From Bacteroidota bacterium (GTDB taxonomy: Bacteria > Bacteroidota > Bacteroidia > Cytophagales > Cytophagaceae): a stretch of DNA of 64,000 nucleotides. Each line of letters opens with the position of its first letter. The first letter of the stretch is position 1. The translations under genes were made by a program, and so were the position numbers. Below the pieces are notes generated by a model. That model was not told where the DNA came from, made no database searches, and was given only the letters and a program-made list of their open reading frames with translations. The stretch lies in contig JAEYZG010000058.1 in NCBI GenBank assembly GCA_023428135.1, positions 18,071 through 82,070 on the forward strand. The letters are read 5' to 3'. Positions 54,002-63,000 of the stretch are shown here, in pieces.

Positions 54002-55471
54002 TTAATTAAGTTGTCCTGCCTGTAACAATAAAAGAATCTTTTCCAGCTTTGGTATTAAAACCGAGGCAGAGCATTCAAAATTATTCACCATCACAGAAAA
54101 TGAATATTCCTTTCCGGTTTCAGGATTTTTAATGTATCCAGAATAACATATAACCCTTTTCATACTACCACTTTTTGCCCTCATATTATTTTCAAGCTTA
54201 GTACCTTTCCCTACTTTTTTCAAAGTACCACTTACTCCGGCAACAGGAAGAGAGTTATAAAAATCGGAATAATACTTTTCTTTGCTCATTTGCAAAAGTG
54301 CATGACTGAATGCTTCAGAACATACCCAATTGAATGTAGAAAGTCCGCTTCCATCGAAAATAACAACTGCAGAAGGATCTAATCCCTTAGAGCTCCAAAA
54401 CTCCTGCAATACCTTTATTCCAGCTTTAGTAGTACCTTCGTTATACCACTTTTTGCCAATTGTTTTTAATAATGATTCAGCATAAAGATTAAGACTATTA
54501 ACATTGGTTTCCCTTATTATATCTTTTAGAGGAGAAGAGGTAAAGGCATGCAAAACCTTTCTTTCTGTAATTGACTTGCCATTAAAAGTATATAAAGAAC
54601 TTGCAGGCAGAAGGATCTCTATTTTATTTTTCACTAAAGCTTCTTTAATTCCTGATGCCACAAAATACGCAGGATCTGGCATTGAACCTTTAATCGAAAA
54701 ATTTCCTCCTCTAGGAATAGTCCCTGATAACGTCCTCAAGCTGGTAAAAGGTGCTCCATAAATGTAACCGTTATCGCCGGTTCCTTCAGCTGCAGTTTTA
54801 ATAGAATTTAGAAATTGAATATTAGGTATTACAGGATCCGTTCGCAAAATTTCAACAGAATCACCGATTGCTTTTCCTGGTTTTAGTAAAAGTTTATAGG
54901 TATTCTCATTTACATTTAACCCATAGGCACCTGTACCATAATAATTGCCAATATCTGTCCAGATCCAATAGTCAGGGATGGAATTATATTCAAACCACGA
55001 TGCATCACCTATAATACCTCCATTGATCTTTTTGATATCAGCATCAGATAATATATTACAAACTTTATTCAGTACTTCACTCCATGCTTCAGATGTAGAA
55101 ATCCTGCCACTACCAAATGTTGGATCGCCTTCCCCCCTGATATAAATATTTCCTTCAAGGGTTCCTTTATCCGTAATATGTCCATCATATTCTAAATATG
55201 TTTTAAATGTAAAGTCAGATCCAAGTATACTTAATGCAGCAGCAGTCGTCAGTAATTTTTGATTAGATGCGGGTATCAATAACTTGGCACCATTATAATT
55301 GAGGATGGTTTTGGATGTAGACAACTCATGAGCATAAAAAGAAATACTCCCCCTCTTCAAATCATTTGTCTCTGATAATTTCTTCAATTCTGTCAATGCG
55401 CCCTGGCCTGATGCAGAGTTTAAAATTAAAAACAAACCAATTGTTAATACTGGATATATTCTGGCAATCAT
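54002..55471 (-). CDS. dacB: D-alanyl-D-alanine carboxypeptidase/endopeptidase (PBP4, S13)
   Basis: 489 residues exported by a signal peptide ending near NSASGQG. It trims or cuts peptidoglycan cross-bridges in the periplasm. The active-site motifs of the S13 family are SNQK (S69-K72), the SLN in NVNSLNLYAESLLK, and KSG (in MRAKSGSMKRVICYSGYI). The large insert between the first two motifs (about 75-300) is typical of PBP4-type enzymes. It is divergent from the histidine kinase gene. Confidence 0.93.
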   Translation of the reverse strand: MIARIYPVLTIGLFLILNSASGQGALTELKKLSETNDLKRGSISFYAHELSTSKTILNYNGAKLLIPASNQKLLTTAAALSILGSDFTFKTYLEYDGHITDKGTLEGNIYIRGEGDPTFGSGRISTSEAWSEVLNKVCNILSDADIKKINGGIIGDASWFEYNSIPDYWIWTDIGNYYGTGAYGLNVNENTYKLLLKPGKAIGDSVEILRTDPVIPNIQFLNSIKTAAEGTGDNGYIYGAPFTSLRTLSGTIPRGGNFSIKGSMPDPAYFVASGIKEALVKNKIEILLPASSLYTFNGKSITERKVLHAFTSSPLKDIIRETNVNSLNLYAESLLKTIGKKWYNEGTTKAGIKVLQEFWSSKGLDPSAVVIFDGSGLSTFNWVCSEAFSHALLQMSKEKYYSDFYNSLPVAGVSGTLKKVGKGTKLENNMRAKSGSMKRVICYSGYIKNPETGKEYSFSVMVNNFECSASVLIPKLEKILLLLQAGQLN

Positions 55472-55549
55472 TTATCTTAACGATTAATTGAGTTAACTCA
55501 AATATTTATTAAACAAGTTACAGATTGAAGAGTTTCCCTTTTACCGCAT

Positions 55550-56896
55550 ATGGAAAAATCTCACGGACATATTGAACATACAAGACTCTCTTGCCTGATA
55601 GATATCAACGGAACATTTCTGAAGTTTGATGAAGCATGCAGAGTCATCATTATGGAGGACGATAACAAATCATCCTCTAATTTCTTTAGTTCTTGCCTGG
55701 ATAAATATGCTAAACTTTTTACTTCATTTCTATCTATAGTTGAAAAAAATGATCCGTCTTTTATTATCCTCAGACATAAAAATAACTGGGGCACAATTGA
55801 GATTGAATGGACAGTTACGTTAAATGAGAATGGAACCTTTTCACTTAATGGTTTGATTAGACCGGATTTTACCGCTCCCGAGCTTCAGAATAAAATTCAG
55901 GAATATATCTATCCTATCATAGTAACTGACACATCTCTTAAAATAACCTCATACAATAAAGCATTCGAAAATATAAATCCAGCAGTATCCAGAAGATTAA
56001 TAGAAACGGATTTAAAAGAAATATTATTAGATAAAAATGATAATTTTATCCATGAAGGTATCTTTTCTGCTGGGGATTGTTTCCTAATTCCACTTCAATT
56101 AAAGCTTAATGGACAGAGTACTGATTATATTGTATCCATACTTTCTGTATCAGATAAAAAAATTATTACGCTATTGCCCCAGGCAAATAGTTCTTTAAAA
56201 GAGAACGAGCTAAAGAAGAAAGAAGAGGATATAAATAACTTCATATATAAAGTCTCACATGACTTCAAAGGACCTCTTACAAGTTTAAATGGTGTACTTG
56301 ATATCGCTGCGGATGAGTTGAAAGACAATACATTCATTCCTTTTTTAAACATGATCCGAACATGTTCTGATAAGCTGGAAGCACTTATTATTACCTTACT
56401 TGAGCTATCACGAGTTCAGGCTACACCAATAGTTGAAGAAGCAACAGACCTTCATCTGCTTATTTCCGATCTAAAAGATGAAATCAGAAAACAAGTTCCA
56501 GTATTGTATGACAATGTTCAACTTTCCATTCCTGATACATTTCCGATCTTTATTACCGATGTTAGAGTGTTCAGAATCGCACTAAAGCATTTGTTGCTGA
56601 ATGCGTTTGTATTTCAAAAGAAGACCAGACAGCAGCCCTCTATTGAACTTAAGGTTAGCAGAGACAGCTCTGCTATTGTATTTGAAGTAATAGACAATGG
56701 ACTTGGAATAGCTGAGAATAAGATGGTAAGAGTATTCGAAATGTTTTACAAAGGATCAGACTACTCAGTTGGAACTGGTATGGGGTTGTATCTTGCAAAA
56801 GTAGCTATTCATAGATTATCGGGAGAGTTGATTCTAACAAGTAAACTAGATGAAGGAACAAGAGCTATCATAAAATTGCCTCAGAGTTTAGATTAG
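55550..56896 (+). CDS. Soluble PAS-type sensor histidine kinase
   Basis: 448 residues, no membrane helix or signal peptide. The N-terminal part (about 1-105) is unassigned. A PAS-like sensor follows (about 112-210, IIVTDTSLKITSYNKAFENI). The dimerisation helix has H-box KVSHDFKGPLTSLNGVL with phospho-acceptor His237. The ATPase domain shows an N box (ALKHLLLNAFVFQKK), G1 box (EVIDNGLGIAENKM) and G2 box (SVGTGMGLYLAKVAI). The N-box Asn is present. No response regulator is adjacent, so it is an orphan here. Confidence 0.93.
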   Translation: MEKSHGHIEHTRLSCLIDINGTFLKFDEACRVIIMEDDNKSSSNFFSSCLDKYAKLFTSFLSIVEKNDPSFIILRHKNNWGTIEIEWTVTLNENGTFSLNGLIRPDFTAPELQNKIQEYIYPIIVTDTSLKITSYNKAFENINPAVSRRLIETDLKEILLDKNDNFIHEGIFSAGDCFLIPLQLKLNGQSTDYIVSILSVSDKKIITLLPQANSSLKENELKKKEEDINNFIYKVSHDFKGPLTSLNGVLDIAADELKDNTFIPFLNMIRTCSDKLEALIITLLELSRVQATPIVEEATDLHLLISDLKDEIRKQVPVLYDNVQLSIPDTFPIFITDVRVFRIALKHLLLNAFVFQKKTRQQPSIELKVSRDSSAIVFEVIDNGLGIAENKMVRVFEMFYKGSDYSVGTGMGLYLAKVAIHRLSGELILTSKLDEGTRAIIKLPQSLD

Positions 56897-57232
56897 TAGA
56901 TATTTTTTTCAAGCTTCCACTCTTTTTATTTTATATAAAGAGTAGTCATCATAAGACATAACTCTTCCATCTATCCCAAAAACTATACACGCTGAAGGTA
57001 TTGATATCAAAGGGAAGCAGAACATCAACAAAAAAACACTTTAAAATAATTATAAGTATTTCAGTTAAAAATTTTCACTTGATGAGTAATCTTATAGATA
57101 GAAAAATTATTTTTTTTAAAAAGTATCTTGTCATATATTTGTAAAAAAAAAAACTTTTTTATTATTTTTAAGTATAAATACAATAAAGTAATAAGAACTG
57201 TTATTTTATTTTTTATTAAGACTATATAATTA
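56897..57232. other. 336-bp AT-rich spacer before the H1-like gene
   Basis: A small stem ACTCTTT / AAAGAGT (about 56928-56945) may end the kinase transcript. The rest is very AT rich, with long A and T runs just before the H1-like gene. No exact TAnnTTTG box was found. Confidence 0.45.
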
Positions 57233-57625
57233 ATGTCAAAATATAGTAACAAAGAACTTTTCAAGATCATAGAGGACGGGTTCCTCAAATCACTTGAAGA
57301 TGTTTTAAAATCAGTAGACACCAAAACCCTAAAAAAAGTGAAAAAAGTAGTTAAAGCCGCTGCTAAAAAAGTAGCAAAGAAAGCAGCTTCTAAGAAAGCA
57401 GCTTCTAAAAAAGCAGCTTCTAAGAAAGCAGCTTCTAAAAAAGTAGCATCTAAGAAAGCAGCTTCTAAAAAAGCAGCATCTAAAAAAGTAGCATCTAAAA
57501 AAGTAGCATCTAAGAAAGCAGCTTCTAAAAAAGCAGCTTCTAAAAAAGTAGCTTCTAAAAAAGGAGCTTCTAAGAAAGCAGCTTCTAAGAAGACTGCAGC
57601 TAAGAAAGCAGCTGCAAAACAATAA
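57233..57625 (+). CDS. Histone H1-like Lys/Ala repeat protein
   Basis: 130 residues. An N-terminal segment of about 45 residues (MSKYSNKELFKIIEDGFLKS) looks helical and could oligomerise. From residue about 43 the chain is only Lys, Ala, Ser and a few Val, Gly and Thr. Fourteen exact five-residue units of type (A/V/G)-A-S-K-K run from residue 51 to 120. Such tails resemble eukaryotic H1 C-terminal tails and bacterial H1-like proteins (Hc1/Hc2, BpH1) that bind and compact DNA. A DNA-binding role is inferred from composition. It has its own terminator. Confidence 0.85.
   Translation: MSKYSNKELFKIIEDGFLKSLEDVLKSVDTKTLKKVKKVVKAAAKKVAKKAASKKAASKKAASKKAASKKVASKKAASKKAASKKVASKKVASKKAASKKAASKKVASKKGASKKAASKKTAAKKAAAKQ
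57383..57592 (+). repeat. Fourteen tandem 15-bp units in the H1-like gene
   Basis: Units of form GCAGCTTCTAAGAAA, with third-position changes and Ala/Val/Gly swaps in the first codon, repeat in frame 14 times without interruption. Copy-number change by slippage would keep the frame and lengthen or shorten the basic tail by five residues. Confidence 0.9.
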
Positions 57626-57647
57626 GGAAGCTTAATCTAAAAAAAAT

Positions 57648-57678
57648 AAAAAGACATCAGAAATGATGTCTTTTTTAT
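57648..57678 (+). terminator. Terminator after the H1-like gene
   Basis: AAAAGACATCA-GAAA-TGATGTCTTTTTT stem with T-run, 23 bases after the stop. Confidence 0.88.
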
Positions 57679-57734
57679 TTTATCCCTATATCACTACTTC
57701 AATAAGTCCCTTTCTTTTTATGTAAAGATTAATT

Positions 57735-58415
57735 GCATTGAAGCTTCACACTGACGTTTAATTTTTACCTGGGCCTTATAAAGTTCCAACAGAGTCTCGC
57801 TCGTAATTCCAGCTTCTTGAGGTCCTTGTATCAGAATCTTTTATTAAGATCAGATTGTCGGCGAACTGAGCTGCCAGGTTTACTTCATGAACTACTCCAA
57901 CATTACAAGGTTGGCCCTCTGTATTTCACGAAGCATTGTCATAAAATGCCACTGGTAATATATATCAAGATAAGTAAGAGGCTCATTCAGAATTAGGCAT
58001 TTTACAGATGAATCGTCTTACAATAAACTGATCTGAACCATCCCCCTTACAATCTGCACTCTCTGTTTTTCTCCTCCACTCAGGTTTGATAGCTCCTATC
58101 TCCAATTCATAAAGCTCGAAAAACTTCATGAGTCCTTCTAATATCTGATGATCCTATGGAGTAGCTTTCTCTCAAAAATGAGGATACCTTCCCATTATTA
58201 CCACATCACAAACTTTTAAAGAAATAGGAAATCTGTTTACTGAGACAAACAGCTCTTACTTTTGAAAGATCGACATTGCTTAAAGTTATCAATGCTTGAT
58301 TTCCAATACTTATCTCACCTTCCGTTGACTTTATAAGTCCTTAAAACACCTTGACAAATTTGACTTGCCATCACCATTAGAACTAAATTCATTTTTCAGG
58401 TTCCAATGTTAAAGA
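57735..58415 (-). pseudogene. Decayed ABC transporter ATPase of an iron-chelate importer
   Basis: No open frame spans this stretch, but minus-strand translation in shifting frames gives a recognisable ATPase. There is a damaged Walker A (NGDGKSNLSRC at about 58340-58375), VVIMGRYPHF typical of HmuV/FecE-type proteins, an intact signature LSGGEKQRV at 58057-58083, and LILNEPLTYLDI where the Walker B Asp has become Asn (codon 57985-57987). GVVHEVNLAAQFADNLILI supplies the switch His region. Stops and frameshifts separate these pieces. The order receptor, permease, ATPase matches known iron-siderophore or heme loci. Confidence 0.8.
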
Positions 58416-58424
58416 ATGATCTTG

Positions 58425-58945
58425 TCATTTTTTTTACCTCCTGTTTCATAACTCACACTATGGACTTTCAACATAATCAGAATAAGTATTGATTTCTTTT
58501 TTAACAGATATAAGAAAATTGAAACTTTAACATATGAAGTAACTACCTCTATTGGTATTTCTACAGGAGTAAGTAAAAGCATGGATATGAGATCTGCATT
58601 GGTAAGTAAAAATTGCCCTATCTTGACACTGTCAATGATAAGATACCTGTTGTTCGACCAAATCAGAATTCTAATAAGATGAGGTGCTATTAATCCACAA
58701 AGCCAATAATTGCAACAAGGTCTGTAGTTACTGCTGTCAGAAGGACATTTAACATTCTTCTTCATCATTGTGATGTTTGCGCCCAGCATCAAGGTATTTT
58801 CTTCACCTAACATCAGAAGATTCAAGGCTTTTGAATAACGAGGTGCTATCAAAAAACATAAACCACAAACTATACTGGCACTCCAACTCGCCCCAGATAA
58901 AGTTCCCACATTCCAAAATGTCACTGAGCTCGCCTGTGGATCAAG
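58425..58945 (-). pseudogene. FecCD-type permease fragment, frameshifted
   Basis: Minus-strand translation gives SVTFWNVGTLSGASW, KALNLLMLGEENTLMLGANI, then GLIAPHLIRILIW, NNRYLI and PVEIPIEVVTSYVKVSIFLYLLKKK. These are the second half of a BtuC/FecCD permease. The first half, about 160 residues, is missing. Between KKNVKC and GLIAPH the proper sequence (LTAVTTDLVAIIGFV) sits in another frame (58690-58740), so two compensating frameshifts occur. The fragment runs directly on from the receptor remnant, as if a deletion joined them. Confidence 0.85.
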
Positions 58946-59560
58946 CCTTGTAAATCGTAGGAACATGTTTCACTTTCGTATTTGGCGGATTATCATTTGA
59001 AGCAAGATAATTCCTGTCCTCTAGTTTTATAATTATGGTACTCCACCCCAGACCAGCTGTCAATGATATTTCATGAGGCAATATTAATGTCCATTCAGAA
59101 AATATGGATAAGAAAGAAGTTACGGTTGACTGACTACTTCTTTGCTAACCTATAATGTTATCCCCTTTGAGATTAAAACTACCCGCAACCATCTCCTAAC
59201 CGATGGTCTACGCTTGTTGACTTTGAAATTCTACTCCGGTAATTCCTGATAACCTGAATTTATTGCCGAGAGCAAATTTGGTATCAATTGTAGAACGAAT
59301 CCAGAATGGACAGGGCATTTATCTATCCCGCCTCCTGGGTAGCTGGCTTTACTGTCCTTTGATGAAACAAAGTCATACATTATTCCATTGTGTAAAAAAT
59401 TCCGTTGACCTTTCCAGTCTAAAGTAAGGTTATCTTTATTTACAGCACCCCTCACTAATAGTTCTGTATTACTTTCAATTGAGAATTTGCAGCTTATTTT
59501 AGCTTCAAACCTTTTTGTTTTCCCAATTTAGATACCCTAGTAATTCAACAAATAAAAAAG
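58946..59560 (-). pseudogene. TonB-dependent receptor fragment, with stops and frameshifts
   Basis: Minus-strand translation gives NKDNLTLDWKGQRNFLHNG and YDFVSSKDSKASYPGGG, a frame change near 59290, then TKFALGNKFRLSGITGVEFQ, then EWTLILPHEISLTAGLGWS and IIIKLEDRNYLASND. These read as beta-barrel strands of a siderophore-type TonB-dependent receptor. In-frame TAG stops lie at 59208-59210, 59196-59198 and 59145-59147. The plug domain and the C-terminal strands are missing. It is clearly not translated as a whole. Confidence 0.8.
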
Positions 59561-60008
59561 AAAATAGAATGAACAGATATGAAACAGATTTTACCTTTGA
59601 ATTTGAAAAACTCTCTTTTAATACAAATTCTCTAATTACTATTGGATATTATCACCTTAGTCCGAAGTAAAAGTTTTACAGAAATAAAACACATTAGGAT
59701 TTAAACTACTGCGAACATGGAGTATCCAGAACCCTCTTCTATTAATGAATAGATATAGGGAATACTGATTTTAATAAATCTGAAAACATAAAAATAAAAT
59801 ATCGTCATTACTTAGCTTAAATTAACAACACGATACTTTATTCCACATTAAAAAACTATTCTTACCTTCCATCCCACAGTTAATTTAATTTTTTCCTACA
59901 ATACATTTGTGATAGCTTTATTAGAACCCTTTTCAGAGAATAATAAAATAGAACAAGAGTTTTGAAAAGATCTTTCACTAAGAGTTTGAACTCTTTCCAA
60001 AGCAAAGT
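59561..60008. other. Non-coding remnant region
   Basis: About 450 AT-rich bases between the receptor remnant and the T9SS gene. I see no open frame of note and no clear receptor plug motif. It may be further decayed receptor sequence. Confidence 0.45.
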
Positions 60009-60042
60009 CCCTAATTACCTGTATAGCTTATAGTAATTAGGG
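60009..60042. terminator. Inverted repeat after the PA14 protein gene
   Basis: CCCTAATTAC / GTAATTAGGG perfect ten-base arms with a 14-base loop, a few bases after the stop. No T-run follows on the minus strand, so termination would be weak or factor-dependent. Confidence 0.5.
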
Positions 60043-60047
60043 AATGA

Positions 60048-63000
60048 TTATTTTTTCAATACTTTAATTGTATTTAACTCTTCATTTATCTCAACCTGAA
60101 CAAAATATACACCGGATGGAAGTTCTTGAGGAACAGAAATGATACACTGAAATGGAGAAGAAATCATTGTAGTCTCCTTAACAGTTATACCATCATTACT
60201 TATAAGTTTTACTGACTGAATGTGATTTTGTGATTTCACGCTCAATTTATCTGTAAATGGACTTGGAAATACCTCAATGTTATTCTTTTGATTCAATTTT
60301 TCAAGCGAAGTTATAATTGCATCAGCATATAATGCTGAGGATGGAATTATAGTCTTTGTTATTTTATAAGATTCATAACTAACTGTAAGTATCTGGCCAT
60401 AATCATATTCAAAATATTCTACAGTAAATTCATGTACCCCCTTTTTCAATCCTATATAACCACTTTGCTCTGTAGTTACATGTAAACCATCATTATTGGC
60501 AACCATTGCATTACCGATAAAAAATCTACTTCCGTCATCGCTGCTAATATAAAAGGTATATTCCCCATCCTCAGGAACTTCAATATATCCAGTATATCTG
60601 ATTGCATAATGGTCAGCAGGTAATCCTCCGATATTCAGATTGATCTGGTTTGTACGGTCTGTTCGAGAAGGATTTCCAAGGGTTGTAAAATCCGGAATAA
60701 CATTTCCTTCATAATCCTGATAAAGAGTATAATTTACCCCATTCATTACAGAAACTGGATTCTCCGGTGTTCTAAGAGGAACAATTCTATACAATGATGA
60801 TGCAGGAATTATTCTCTTCGTTAACATCGGGCCAGAATAACTCACTTCAAGGCCAATACCGCCAGTGCCCTGAAAATACTCTATAGCAATAGCATGTTTT
60901 CCTTTTTTAAGACCTATACTTCCCTGAGCTTCAATCATGCCATGGATTCCATCATTACTAACGATCGATGTACTTCCAATATCCAACTTTGACCCATCAT
61001 CAGAACTTGTATAAAATGTGTATATTCCATCTGCAGGTATGTCAATATATCCCATATATCTGACAGCTATATTGGATGCTGCCCTTTGTGGGATGCTCAA
61101 GTCAAACTGATTGATACGGCCTGATTTATTTACTACAAGGGAGTTAAAATCAGGTAAAGTGGTAAAAGTTCCTGTATAATATTTATAGTCTAATCCATTA
61201 ACTGCAAAACCTGCAGGGTCTTCAGGATCACGCAGCGAAGGCATGTAAAGGATACTAGAAGGTATGATCTGCTTAGATATACCAGGGCCGCTGTAACTTA
61301 CTTCAAGGCCATCTCCATTATTTCTCTCAAAATATTCAAGTGCAATAGCATGTTTACCTTTTTTAAGAAGAATATTCCCGGATTGCTCAATCATACCATG
61401 TATCCCATCATTTACAACGATCAGTTGATTTCCTATATACAGTTTTGTTCCATCATCTGAAGTCGTGTAGAAGGTATATTCTCCATCTTCAGGAACATCA
61501 ATATAGCCATAGTATTTTACTGCAAAGCTATCAGCGGTATGTGTAAAGGATGTTTTGAAAGATCCTATTACTCCACCCTTCCACATAGGTGTTTCCAGAG
61601 AAAAGTCAGGAAGCATATCATATCCTTTCTGATAATAATCAAAGTTCAGACCGTTTACTATACTTAGCGGATTTTCTGGCTCACGATATACTTTTGGATC
61701 CGAATAAAGGTCACACTCCCATACTCCTCTTCCCCATGTTCCTACTCTTACTTTCTTTGCTCCATAAGCAATGCTGATGTCGTTAACTTCTGTATTAGGA
61801 AGCCCTTGACCATAATAAATCCACTGACTTAATGATGCATTTTTATAAAATACACCAATTGGTGATCCTACATATAATCCTTCATTGGTCCCCTTTTCAT
61901 AGGCAATGCAAATTGCATTTACATCATTAGGAAAGTTGAAGGTAATATTTGTCCAGCTGTCACCACCATTGATTGACTTGAAAACGCGTTTACCATTTCC
62001 TCCATTTGTAGTTATATAAACAGTCTTAGCATCAATAGGACTAACGGTGATTCTGGTTATATCTCCCGCAGGACTAGCTTTTTTGGTCCAGTTAGCTCCT
62101 GTATCATAAGTGCGATAGAAATTACTTCCGTTAGAGGTATATATTGTTTTACCATCATTAGGAGCTATTGTGATGTGTTGCAAATCAGCTCCTCCTGTGA
62201 GGTTGTTACTTATTTTAGTCCAGGAGTCGCCACGATTAGTACTTCTGAGAACATCCTGATAACCTGCAACAAGATTTTGTGGATTGGTAAGATCTATTGC
62301 AAATGGTGTGGCCCAATCACCACCGACAGCTCCAGCTTTTCTTAATGCATCAGTCAATGCGATGGAATTATTCCATGCCTGAGTAGTTTTCACTATTCCA
62401 TCACCGTTGATATAAGAAGAATATTGAATATTTTCATTGGTCGGATCAATGATACACATGGTGGCATCACCTCCTGTAGTATTTCTCCATTTTCCGGTCG
62501 AAAGTCTGGCATTTCCACCATTATCCTGGGTCGCTCCGGAGACCATTAAATTATTGGTCTGTGCCGAAGCTATTCTATAATACATTGTAATCACGAGCCC
62601 ATTTGAAAGGCTTGTCCAGACCTTTGACTGTTCATTGAATTTATCAACTCCACCATCATTGCAGAAATAGATCTCAGAAAGGTTTGCCGGATTATGAGAA
62701 ACACCTCTGAAGTCAGCATGCACTTCAGTTCTTACAGCATCATTTCCACAACACCAGTTGGTAATCTCAGTCCATGTAGAACCACCGTCTTTTGACTGTT
62801 TCAATGTAACAGCACCACCATACATTATATTCTTATTCAACTGTGAGACATAAAAAATATCTGCATCAGGCAATGTATTAGATTTATAACTAAATGAGCT
62901 ACCTCTGTTATTTGAAACATACAAGTCTTTTGTAGATCCGTCTGTCTTAAAAACAGCAGCAACAAATTCTTTGTCAGAGTCGGAAACTCCGATCCAAATT

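Noticed and set aside
57383..57592. Regular short repeats resembling a CRISPR or satellite array
   Set aside because: The 15-bp units are contiguous, in frame and without spacers; they encode the Lys/Ala tail of the H1-like protein.
57329..57622. A 97-codon minus-strand frame rich in Cys, Phe, Arg and Ser
   Set aside because: It is the mirror of the H1-like repeat; its composition follows directly from the plus-strand AASKK codons.
58409..58966. An apparently intact 185-residue protein
   Set aside because: Its middle is out of frame with the permease motifs on either side and its first half is receptor/permease junction sequence; it is a pseudogene fragment.
59231..59455. An apparently intact 74-residue protein
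   Set aside because: Its sequence is a stretch of TonB-dependent receptor barrel that continues upstream without a start and shifts frame near its end.
57626..60047. Mobile element or phage remnant in the gene-poor stretch
   Set aside because: No transposase or integrase motifs, terminal repeats or target duplications were seen; the readable pieces are all iron-uptake genes.
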